Part shown: piece after piece, positions 1 through 7,365 of the stretch
Layout: the number at the start of each line of letters is the position of its first letter
How positions within the stretch are numbered: position 1 is the first letter of the stretch
Assembly (NCBI GenBank): GCA_011390035.1
Contig: JAABTE010000058.1
Coordinates: forward strand, 1-11,207
From: Desulfobacteraceae bacterium
Lineage (GTDB): Bacteria; Desulfobacterota; Desulfobacteria; Desulfobacterales; JAABSP01
Reading direction: 5' to 3'
DNA: 11,207 bases
Position numbers and translations under genes: made by a program
Notes under the pieces: model-generated
The model's input: the letters and a program-made list of their open reading frames with translations, nothing else
Told to the model about the DNA's origin: nothing
Database searches by the model: none

Positions 1-47
1 TCCTGAAGGACTTTTGCGCTTGTAGACTCATGCGTCATGCCAAACAT
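1..47 (-). CDS. Possible start of an unidentified gene running off the left edge (partial)
   Basis: An open frame begins with ATG at 47 on the minus strand and stays open for 15 codons to the window edge. A second in-frame ATG lies at 38. Upstream of the first ATG is a GAGG motif about 9 nt away, an acceptable but not strong ribosome binding site. The preceding gene (rluD) ends 68 bp upstream, so the frame could be the next gene of the carD-rluD unit. The visible residues (MFGMTHESTSAKVLQ) are too few to identify a family. It may be a chance open frame. Confidence 0.3.
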   Translation of the reverse strand, partial: MFGMTHESTSAKVLQ

Positions 48-115
48 CTATGCCGCCTCGCGATGCCGCGAATGATAAAGGATTTATGTCTTACTACATG
101 GCGGGAAGGGATTTG

Positions 116-1087
116 TCAAATTTTAAGTGGGATTTTTTTCAACACCCCCATCACCCCCGCCATGTCCTCCGGCATCGGCGACTCGAACGTCATCCGCCGC
201 CCATCCGCCGGATGCGCGATGGAAAGCCGCCACGCATGGAGCATCTGGCGGTGAACGCCCTTGACATGGTCGGCCACGGCCTTTGAAAAATACTGGGCGG
301 GATTGCGGCGGCAATAGAGCGGATCGCCGATGATCGGGTGGCCCATGGCGGCGCAGTGGACCCGGATCTGGTGGGTGCGGCCTGTGTGGAGGGTCAGTTC
401 GAGCAGGGCGGCGCCATTGTATCGCTGCCGAACCTGCCAGTGGGTGTGCGCCTCGCGGCCGCGCGCCGGGCCGGCGGCCATGCGCTTGCGATCCACGGGG
501 TGGCGGCCCACGGCGAGATCGATGTCGCCTGAATCGGCGGCGGGAACGCCATAGACGAGGGCCAGGTAGCGCTTATCGACCGCACGGTTCTTGAATTGTT
601 CGGAAAGGGAGAGGTGGGCAGCGTCGTTTTTGGCCACAACGAGGGTGCCGGAGGTGTCCTTGTCCAGACGGTGGACGATGCCGGGGCGGATTTCGCCGCC
701 GATGCCGGAAAGATCGGCGCAGTGGTGCAGCAGGCCGTTGACCAGGGTGCCGCCGGCGTGGCCCGGCGCCGGGTGAACCACCACGCCGGGGGCCTTGTTG
801 AGGACGATCAGGTGGGCGTCCTCGTGCAGGATGTCCAGCGCCATCGGCTCGGGCGCGTGCGCCGCCGGCTCGGGGGGCGGCAGGATGCCAGCGATTTCAT
901 CGCCGGCCTTCAGGCGGTATCCGGGCTTCCTGATCTCCCCGCAGACCCGGATCAGGCCACGCTTGACGAGGTCTCCGGCCAGGGAGCGTGAGATATCCGG
1001 CAACAGTTCCGCAACCGTGGCGTCAATGCGTCTGCCCGCGTGGCAAGCTTCGGCCACGAGGGTGAAGCCATTGTCCGGAGGGGGCAT
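116..1087 (-). CDS. rluD: RluD-type 23S rRNA pseudouridine synthase (RluA family)
   Basis: This predicted cytoplasmic enzyme isomerises uridine to pseudouridine in large-subunit rRNA. Its 323 residues are the usual size for RluD-type proteins. An S4-like RNA-binding domain lies at about residues 15-75, followed by the RluA-family catalytic domain from about 85 to 310. The family signature HRLDKDTSG starts at residue 139, so the catalytic aspartate is D142. A second conserved block, HTGRTHQIRVH, lies near residue 235. The ATG at 1087 is 16 bp after the carD stop and has no clear Shine-Dalgarno sequence, so translation may depend on coupling to carD. RluD is chosen over RluC or RluA because of the S4 domain and length; the exact rRNA target sites (1911/1915/1917 in E. 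coli) are inferred from family knowledge only. Confidence 0.9.
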   Translation of the reverse strand: MPPPDNGFTLVAEACHAGRRIDATVAELLPDISRSLAGDLVKRGLIRVCGEIRKPGYRLKAGDEIAGILPPPEPAAHAPEPMALDILHEDAHLIVLNKAPGVVVHPAPGHAGGTLVNGLLHHCADLSGIGGEIRPGIVHRLDKDTSGTLVVAKNDAAHLSLSEQFKNRAVDKRYLALVYGVPAADSGDIDLAVGRHPVDRKRMAAGPARGREAHTHWQVRQRYNGAALLELTLHTGRTHQIRVHCAAMGHPIIGDPLYCRRNPAQYFSKAVADHVKGVHRQMLHAWRLSIAHPADGRRMTFESPMPEDMAGVMGVLKKIPLKI

Positions 1088-1103
1088 GGGCGATGTGGAA
1101 TTT

Positions 1104-1640
1104 TCAGGCGGTTTCGAAAAGGGCTTCGAGTTCGGTCAGAATCGTCACATCATCCTGGTTGCTGGCGGTGGACAGCTCGCTGACGAGCAGGGCCTGGGCC
1201 GTGTCATAGAGCTTTCGCTCTCCAAAGGACAGATCCTTGTTCAGCTTCAGCATGAACAGGTCGCGGAAAACCTCGGCCACATCGAAAAGCGATCCGGTCT
1301 TGATCTTGTCCATATATTCCCGGTACCGACGGTTCCACGTCTGGTTGTCCACCGGGATATCCTTGTGGCTGCGCATGATGTCGTAGATTCTGGGAACGTC
1401 GCGCTCGCTGATGACATCCCGCAAGCCCACGGAGTTGACGTTGGCAGTGGGGATCATGATAACCATCTCGTTTTCCAGGACCTTGAGGATGTAAAAATCG
1501 TGGCTCTCCCCATTGATCACCCTGCTTTCGATGGCATCAATCCTGCCCACGCCATGGGCCGGATAAACGGCCAGATCACCGACCTTGAATATTCTGCTCG
1601 TTTCCTTGTCCAGAGGCGCTTTCCCTTGTTGGTCGTTCAT
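1104..1640 (-). CDS. carD: CarD/CdnL family RNA polymerase-binding transcription factor
   Basis: CarD/CdnL proteins bind the RNA polymerase beta subunit and stabilise the promoter open complex, often at rRNA and other housekeeping promoters. This 178-residue protein has the N-terminal Tudor-like RNA polymerase interaction domain at about residues 16-75 (FKVGDLAVYPAHGVGRI) and a helical C-terminal DNA-binding domain. Trp102, in TWNRRYREYMDKI, matches the conserved tryptophan that in studied homologues wedges into the upstream edge of the transcription bubble. The block GSLFDVAEVFRDL is also typical. The ATG at 1640 has an AGGA motif about 5 nt upstream. A separate promoter and structured leader precede the gene (see 1655-1704), and rluD follows after 16 bp. 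No extra DNA-binding domain is present, so it is the CdnL type rather than the larger Myxococcus CarD. Confidence 0.95.
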   Translation of the reverse strand: MNDQQGKAPLDKETSRIFKVGDLAVYPAHGVGRIDAIESRVINGESHDFYILKVLENEMVIMIPTANVNSVGLRDVISERDVPRIYDIMRSHKDIPVDNQTWNRRYREYMDKIKTGSLFDVAEVFRDLFMLKLNKDLSFGERKLYDTAQALLVSELSTASNQDDVTILTELEALFETA

Positions 1641-1654
1641 TTTTTCCTACCATG

Positions 1655-1704
1655 GACGCATGTTGCAGAAGGATCATTGCAATTTCGTGCGTCTTTTCTA
1701 GACG
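1655..1704 (-). promoter_or_regulatory. carD 5' leader with two mutually exclusive hairpins
   Basis: In the minus-strand transcript, CGTCT-AGAAA-AGACG (1690-1704) forms a perfect 5-bp hairpin. The same GACG also begins GACGCA (1688-1693), which can pair with TGCGTC (1655-1660) and enclose an inner TTGCA/TGCAA stem (1663-1667 with 1678-1682). The two folds share bases and cannot form together. The long fold ends about 15 nt before the carD ATG, next to its Shine-Dalgarno sequence. The pairings are seen directly; a regulatory role is inference. Confidence 0.4.
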
Positions 1705-1718
1705 AGTTGAAATACTTA

Positions 1719-1747
1719 TATTTATCATATCCCTTTGAAATAATCAA
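1719..1747 (-). promoter_or_regulatory. Candidate sigma70-type promoter for carD-rluD
   Basis: Reading the minus strand, TTGATT (1742-1747) and TAAATA (1719-1724) are separated by 17 bp in an AT-rich stretch that contrasts with the GC-rich surroundings. The site sits directly after the hppA terminator, where a promoter for a new unit is expected. Predicted transcription would start near 1712, giving a leader of about 70 nt. Both boxes are imperfect matches to consensus, and the AT-rich tract offers alternative -10 boxes. Confidence 0.5.
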
Positions 1748-1750
1748 ACG

Positions 1751-1790
1751 AAAAAAGGGCCGGCGCGTTTGACCGCGCCGACCCTCTTTT
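1751..1790. terminator. Strong, probably bidirectional intrinsic terminator after hppA
   Basis: AGGGCCGGCGCG (1756-1767) pairs with CGCGCCGACCCT (1774-1785) around a 6-nt loop. On the minus strand the single non-Watson-Crick position becomes a G-U wobble, so the 12-bp stem is complete, and it is followed by a run of Ts from the A tract at 1751-1756. On the plus strand a run of Ts follows at 1787-1793, so it could work both ways. It lies about 50 bp after the hppA stop and separates the long operon from carD-rluD. Confidence 0.9.
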
Positions 1791-1836
1791 TTTAAAACTC
1801 AGTGGCCGCGTTTATTAAAGCGGGCCGATGATGCGA

Positions 1837-3876
<2,040 letters not shown>

Positions 3877-3893
3877 GCTCTTCCCTCCGTTGG

Positions 3894-4490
3894 TTAACTT
3901 GCTGATTCTTTCCGATTGAACAGATTCATACTCTCCCTTGCCCCCTGGCAAAGGATGCTCACCACCGCGTCCAGGGACCGCTCGATCATTCGCTCCAGAA
4001 GGGTCAATTCATCCGGGGTGAACCTTCCCAGAACATGGCCTGTCGGCTCGCGATCGGCCCCGGGTCGGCCGATGCCCATGCGCAGGCGGTAAAAGTCCCC
4101 GCCCCCGAAGGCATCCATCAGAGATCTGATCCCCTTGTGTCCGCCATCGCCTCCTTTCTCCTTGATTTTTATTCGTCCAAAGTCCAGATCCATGTCGTCG
4201 TGAACAACGAGCAGGGACCCGCTCGAAATTCTATAATAGTCCGCGATGCGCCGCACCGGCGGACCGCTTCGATTCATGTAATCCAAGGGCTTGACCAGCA
4301 CCGCCCCGGCGGATTTGACCCTGCCCCTGCCGTATTCTGCGTTAAAGCGCCCCTTTTCGCTAAGGGCGATGCGGAACCGGTCCGCCAGGCGATCAATCAG
4401 CAGGAAGCCCATGTTATGGCGGGTGGCGGCGTATTCGGCGCCGGGGTTGCCCAGGCCCGCCACCAGCCAGGGGCCGCCGTCATGCCCCAT
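3894..4490 (-). CDS. pth: Peptidyl-tRNA hydrolase
   Basis: Pth cleaves the ester bond of peptidyl-tRNAs that drop off ribosomes, recycling tRNA in the cytoplasm. The 198-residue protein has the normal family length. It shows GLGNPGAEYAATRHNMGF (12-29) with catalytic His25, YMNRSG with Asn73, and HDDMDL with Asp98, matching His20, Asn68 and Asp93 of E. coli Pth. At the position of E. coli Asn114 (GGHNG) it has Lys119 (GGHKG), a deviation in a tRNA-contacting residue. The ATG at 4490 is chosen because the family motif begins a few residues later; its upstream region is G-rich (GGGCGG) without an ideal Shine-Dalgarno sequence. It follows rplY after a 159-bp gap that contains tandem repeats, and precedes hppA by 17 bp. 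The rplY-pth pairing is conserved in many bacteria. Confidence 0.97.
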   Translation of the reverse strand: MGHDGGPWLVAGLGNPGAEYAATRHNMGFLLIDRLADRFRIALSEKGRFNAEYGRGRVKSAGAVLVKPLDYMNRSGPPVRRIADYYRISSGSLLVVHDDMDLDFGRIKIKEKGGDGGHKGIRSLMDAFGGGDFYRLRMGIGRPGADREPTGHVLGRFTPDELTLLERMIERSLDAVVSILCQGARESMNLFNRKESAS

Positions 4491-4527
4491 AAGGCCGCCC
4501 CGCCCTTTCCGGACCCGGCGCCCGCCG

Positions 4528-4617
4528 GGGGACCATCCCGATCCGTGGGGCCATCCCCATCCGGAAGGCTATTCCAATCCGGGTGGCTATTCCAATCCGA
4601 GGGTTTATCCCGATCCG
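4528..4617 (-). repeat. 18-bp tandem repeat, five units, between rplY and pth
   Basis: Five consecutive 18-bp units lie at 4528-4545, 4546-4563, 4564-4581, 4582-4599 and 4600-4617. The minus-strand consensus is CGGATYGGRATRRNCCNC. The two central units differ only in their last two bases (CC or TC). Two more degenerate units may extend toward the rplY stop at 4650. In the transcript each unit can form a tiny hairpin, for example GGGG-ATGG-CCCC, GGG-ATGGT-CCC and TGG-AATAG-CCA. A stop-free minus frame crosses the array but overlaps both neighbours and resembles no known protein, so I treat the array as non-coding. Confidence 0.85.
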
Positions 4618-4649
4618 GTCTGTTGTCCGGGCCGGGGCCGCTGTCCGGA

Positions 4650-5303
4650 TCAGGCCGATTCCTTCGGGGCCTCGCCCGTTCCCTCTGGGGCCTCGCCCGC
4701 CTCGAGTTCTTCCTCGACCTCGGCCTCCCCTTCCGTCTCTTCCCGAGTCGGGGCCGCAATGGTCAGAACGGTGAAATTGACGTCATGGGGCACTTCCACG
4801 CCCTCGGGCAGCGGGATGTCTTCCACATGAACCGAATCGCCGACGCCCAGATCCGTGATATCCACGGTGATCGATTCGGGGATTCTGCCGGGCAGGCAGT
4901 AAACCTCCAGCTCCCGCCGGACCACCTGCAAAACGCCGCCGGCCTTCACGCCCACGGAGTCGCCCACCGCCTCAACAAACACGTGGACGGAGATCTTGCG
5001 GTCCATGGCGATCTCGTAAAAATCGACATGCACCAGATCCCGGGAGACCGGCTCGGTCTGCAGTTCCTTGATCATGGCCGACCGGGTGGTCTCGCCGCCA
5101 TTTTGAATCATCAGCTTGAGGATATGCCGCTGGTTGCCCTCCCGGAGGATCTTTTGCAGGTCCAGCACGGCCACCGACAGATTCAGGGGCTCGGCCCCCG
5201 GACCATATAGAACGGCCGGCACGCGGCCCTCGCCGCGCAACACGCGGCCCGGCCCCTTGCCGGTCTTTTCCCTCACACTCGCCTTCAGTTCGATCAATTC
5301 CAA
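4650..5303 (-). CDS. rplY: 50S ribosomal protein bL25, Ctc/TL5 long form
   Basis: This protein binds 5S rRNA in the central protuberance of the large ribosomal subunit. It has 217 residues: the L25 beta-barrel domain at about 1-92, including the conserved GRVPAVLYG segment (26-34), and the TL5/Ctc-type second beta domain at about 100-185 (GGVLQVVRRELEV). A low-complexity, very acidic C-terminal tail follows (about 188-217), partly built from a 21-bp DNA repeat giving GEAPEGT and GEAPKES. The start is a TTG codon at 5303, fixed by AAGGAGG 7 nt upstream and by the usual N-terminal sequence MELIELKA. It lies 35 bp after prs. Long Ctc-type proteins next to prs and pth are common in many bacteria; in Bacillus the homologue is a general stress protein. 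Confidence 0.96.
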   Translation of the reverse strand: MELIELKASVREKTGKGPGRVLRGEGRVPAVLYGPGAEPLNLSVAVLDLQKILREGNQRHILKLMIQNGGETTRSAMIKELQTEPVSRDLVHVDFYEIAMDRKISVHVFVEAVGDSVGVKAGGVLQVVRRELEVYCLPGRIPESITVDITDLGVGDSVHVEDIPLPEGVEVPHDVNFTVLTIAAPTREETEGEAEVEEELEAGEAPEGTGEAPKESA

Positions 5304-5309
5304 GTAAGT

Positions 5310-5316
5310 GCCTCCT
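5310..5316 (-). promoter_or_regulatory. Near-perfect ribosome binding site that sets a TTG start for rplY
   Basis: On the minus strand AAGGAGG lies 7 nt before the TTG at 5303. No ATG or GTG with comparable spacing exists near the conserved N-terminus. The strong site offsets the weak start codon of a highly expressed ribosomal protein gene. Confidence 0.8.
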
Positions 5317-5338
5317 TATATTCAAAAAAGTGTTTTAT

Positions 5339-6280
5339 CTAAACAAACAGCGACGTGACCGAGTCGCCCCGGTGGCTCCGGATGATCGCCTCTCCCACCA
5401 GTTGGGCGATGCTCAGGGCCTTGATCTTTCCACAGGCGGCCGCCTCCGGTTTCAGGGGAATGGTGTCCGTGACCACCAGGGAGGTGAGCGCCGATTCCGA
5501 TATGCGCCTTACCGCCGGCCCCGATAGCACCGGGTGAGAGCAGAAGCCGTGGACCTCTCTGGCGCCGCTCTTGATAACGGCGGCGGCCGCCTCGGTAAGG
5601 GTGCCGGCGGTGTCGATCATGTCGTCAAGGATGATGGCCACCCGGTCCCCCACTTCGCCGATGACCGCCATGGCCTTGGCCTTGTTGGGGGCGTCCCGGC
5701 GCTTGTCGATGATGGCAAGGCCCGCGTTGAGCCGCTTGGCAAAGGCCCGGGCCCGCTCCACGCCGCCGGCGTCCGGAGAGATGACAACAAGGTTGTCGGC
5801 TTCCAGGTTCTCCCGGATGTAGCGCAGCAAAACCGGCGTGGCAAAGAGGTTGTCCACCGGGATATCGAAGAAGCCCTGGATCTGGCCCGCGTGCAGGTCC
5901 ATCGTGATGAGGCGGTCGGCGCCCGCGGTGGTGATCAGGTTGGCCACCACCTTGGCGCTGATGGGCACCCGGGGGACCACCTTCCTGTCCTGCCGGGCGT
6001 AGCCGAAATAGGGAATGACCGCCGTGACCCGCTTGGCAGAGGAGCGCTTGACCGCGTCGAGCATCAGCAGCAGCTCCATCAGGTTGTCGTTCACGGGCGA
6101 GCAGGTGGACTGGATCACAAAGATGTCCCGAAGGCGGACGTTCTCGTCGATCTCGATCTGGATTTCGCCGTCGCTGAACCGCTTGACCTTGGCGCCGCCC
6201 ACAGGCAGGTCCAGATAGTTGCAGATCCTCTCGGTGAGGACTGGATGGGAATTACCAGAAAATATTGAAAGTTCTTTCAT
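5339..6280 (-). CDS. prs: Ribose-phosphate pyrophosphokinase (PRPP synthase, class I)
   Basis: Prs makes PRPP from ribose 5-phosphate and ATP in the cytoplasm, feeding purine, pyrimidine, histidine, tryptophan and NAD synthesis. The 313-residue length is typical. Conserved parts include FSDGEIQIEIDENVR (35-49), RQDRK with the ATP-binding residues (96-100), DLHAGQIQGFF with His130 (128-138), the flexible-loop lysine and arginines KRR (193-195), and the PRPP-binding loop DDMIDTAGT (219-227). The ATG at 6280 matches the normal family start, although the Shine-Dalgarno sequence is weak. The tRNA-Gln gene lies 105 bp upstream and rplY 35 bp downstream, the common ispE-tRNA-prs-rplY order. Two tandem hairpins in the leader (6316-6353) may affect processing or expression. 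Confidence 0.98.
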   Translation of the reverse strand: MKELSIFSGNSHPVLTERICNYLDLPVGGAKVKRFSDGEIQIEIDENVRLRDIFVIQSTCSPVNDNLMELLLMLDAVKRSSAKRVTAVIPYFGYARQDRKVVPRVPISAKVVANLITTAGADRLITMDLHAGQIQGFFDIPVDNLFATPVLLRYIRENLEADNLVVISPDAGGVERARAFAKRLNAGLAIIDKRRDAPNKAKAMAVIGEVGDRVAIILDDMIDTAGTLTEAAAAVIKSGAREVHGFCSHPVLSGPAVRRISESALTSLVVTDTIPLKPEAAACGKIKALSIAQLVGEAIIRSHRGDSVTSLFV

Positions 6281-6315
6281 CTAAGCCCAACTTAATCCAA
6301 AGACGGTAAAGATGA

Positions 6316-6353
6316 GACCGGCACGCCGGTCAACGAGGTCCGGTTTCCCGGAC
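6316..6353 (-). promoter_or_regulatory. Two tandem hairpins between tRNA-Gln and prs
   Basis: In the minus-strand transcript, GTCCGG-GAAA-CCGGAC (6338-6353) is a perfect 6-bp stem with a GNRA-type GAAA loop. After 6 nt comes GACCGG-CGTG-CCGGTC (6316-6331), another perfect 6-bp stem. The GAAA loop exists only on the minus strand, which supports an RNA role in this transcript. No T run follows either hairpin, so they are not typical terminators. They could protect the prs mRNA 5' end after tRNA processing or modulate readthrough. Confidence 0.6.
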
Positions 6354-6385
6354 GGTGCCTGCTTCAATGACGAGGGAATGGATTT

Positions 6386-6460
6386 TGGCTGGGGCGGGAG
6401 GATTCGAACCTCCGAATGCAGGAACCAAAATCCTGTGTCTTACCGCTTGACGACGCCCCA
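6386..6460 (-). tRNA. tRNA-Gln (anticodon UUG)
   Basis: The 75-nt gene folds as a complete cloverleaf. The acceptor stem is TGGGGCG paired with CGCCCCA, with discriminator G and an encoded CCA end. The anticodon stem CAGGA/TCCTG encloses loop TTTTGGT, placing UUG as the anticodon, which reads CAA and, with wobble, CAG. The T arm contains GGTTCGAATCC. The unusual U-A first pair of the acceptor stem is a known feature of bacterial tRNA-Gln and a recognition element for its synthetase. It sits 34 bp after the ispE stop and 105 bp before prs, an arrangement conserved in many Proteobacteria, so it is probably cut from a longer mRNA. Confidence 0.98.
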
Positions 6461-6494
6461 GCGGAAACCCTCCTGAGATTGGCGCTACGCGACC

Positions 6495-7331
6495 CTATAC
6501 GGCAAGGGCGGTTTGCAGAACCCGCCACGGGCCAGCCCCGGCGAGGGCCTTTCCGGCGGCGGCCGCCTCATGGTCCGAGCGGAACAGGCCGAAAACCGTC
6601 GGCCCGCTCCCGGACATCATGGCGCCCTCCGCGCCATGGGCCATCAGGGCCGATTTTGCCGCCATCACCTCCGGATGCATGGATGCGGTGACAGCCTCCA
6701 GATCGTTGCTCAGATGCCGGCGCGGATCGAAGCCCCAAGTCTCAAGAGGGTATTTCTTATTTATTTTTTCAGATTTTGTCAATGCTAATTTGAGATTTTT
6801 ATAAACAGAGGCCGTGCTGACCCCAAAGGGCATGCAGACCAGAAGGACATGATAAAAAGGCAGGTTCGGCAAATTCGAGAGGCGCTCGCCCACCCCGGTG
6901 GCCAGGGCCGGGCGGCCAAAAAGAAAAAAGGGAACGTCCGCGCCGATGGACAGGGCCACCCGGGAAAGGGCGTCCGGCGCCAGGGGGTTTCCCCAGCGCC
7001 GGTTCAGGCCGGCCAGCGCGGCGGCGGCGTTGCTGGAGCCGCCCCCGAGCCCGCCGGCAACGGGGATGCGCTTTTCGATGGCGATGGCCACCGGCCCCGA
7101 CCGCCCCGAGGCGGCCATGAAGGCCCGGGCCGCCCGCAGGGCCAGGTTGGTCTCGTCCTCCGGCACGTCCGGATGATCGCACCGAACGCCGGTTTGCCCG
7201 TGGAAGGCCAGGGTGACGGTGTCGGCCAGCGTCAGCGGGCACATCAGGGTGCGCAGGTCGTGATAGCCGTCGGGCCGGCGGCCCGTGACCGCCAGGAACA
7301 GATTGATCTTGGCCGGAGATTGGAGCCGCAT
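6495..7331 (-). CDS. ispE: 4-diphosphocytidyl-2-C-methyl-D-erythritol kinase
   Basis: IspE phosphorylates CDP-methylerythritol with ATP in the MEP pathway, supplying IPP and DMAPP. It is a cytoplasmic GHMP-family kinase of 278 residues, the usual size. Visible motifs are PAKINLFL with Lys8, DGYHDL (21-26), the ATP loop GLGGGSSNAA (94-103), GADVPFF with the catalytic Asp132, and GSGPTVFG (241-248). The ATG at 7331 is preferred because it places PAKINL at residue 6, as in E. coli. An in-frame ATG at 7352 (7 residues longer) is possible; neither has a clear Shine-Dalgarno sequence, which suggests coupling to the protease gene ending at 7366. Codons for about residues 176-200 form an AT-rich, lysine-rich patch unlike the rest of the gene, containing a candidate promoter. 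Confidence 0.96.
   Translation of the reverse strand: MRLQSPAKINLFLAVTGRRPDGYHDLRTLMCPLTLADTVTLAFHGQTGVRCDHPDVPEDETNLALRAARAFMAASGRSGPVAIAIEKRIPVAGGLGGGSSNAAAALAGLNRRWGNPLAPDALSRVALSIGADVPFFLFGRPALATGVGERLSNLPNLPFYHVLLVCMPFGVSTASVYKNLKLALTKSEKINKKYPLETWGFDPRRHLSNDLEAVTASMHPEVMAAKSALMAHGAEGAMMSGSGPTVFGLFRSDHEAAAAGKALAGAGPWRVLQTALAV
6754..6782 (-). promoter_or_regulatory. Candidate internal promoter inside ispE
   Basis: On the minus strand a perfect TTGACA (6777-6782) is followed after 17 bp by TAAGAA (6754-6759), within an AT-rich island of the ispE coding region. It points toward tRNA-Gln, prs, rplY, pth and hppA. The -10 match is weak (3 of 6), and coding constraint (lysine codons) also explains the A richness. 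Confidence 0.35.
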
Positions 7332-7365
7332 CGGCCCGGGGTCGGCTGCCATGGGCGTCGTGGGC

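Noticed and set aside
3877..3951. N-terminal extension of hppA by 25 residues
   Set aside because: The extension overlaps the pth end, is polar and unlike the family. The ATG at 3876 has a strong ribosome site at 6 nt.
4397..4759. A 120-codon minus-strand frame across the rplY tail, the 18-bp repeats and the pth start
   Set aside because: It overlaps two well-supported genes out of frame, has no ribosome site, and the repeat-encoded hexapeptides match no family I know. The repeat itself is kept as a feature.
6281..6385. A known riboswitch or T-box in the prs leader
   Set aside because: The two hairpins lack any conserved riboswitch core or T-box motif that I can recognise; only simple stems are visible.
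6386..6460. tRNA gene as an integration site for a mobile element
   Set aside because: No integrase gene, no repeated tRNA 3' end and no foreign cargo are present; both flanks are conserved housekeeping genes.
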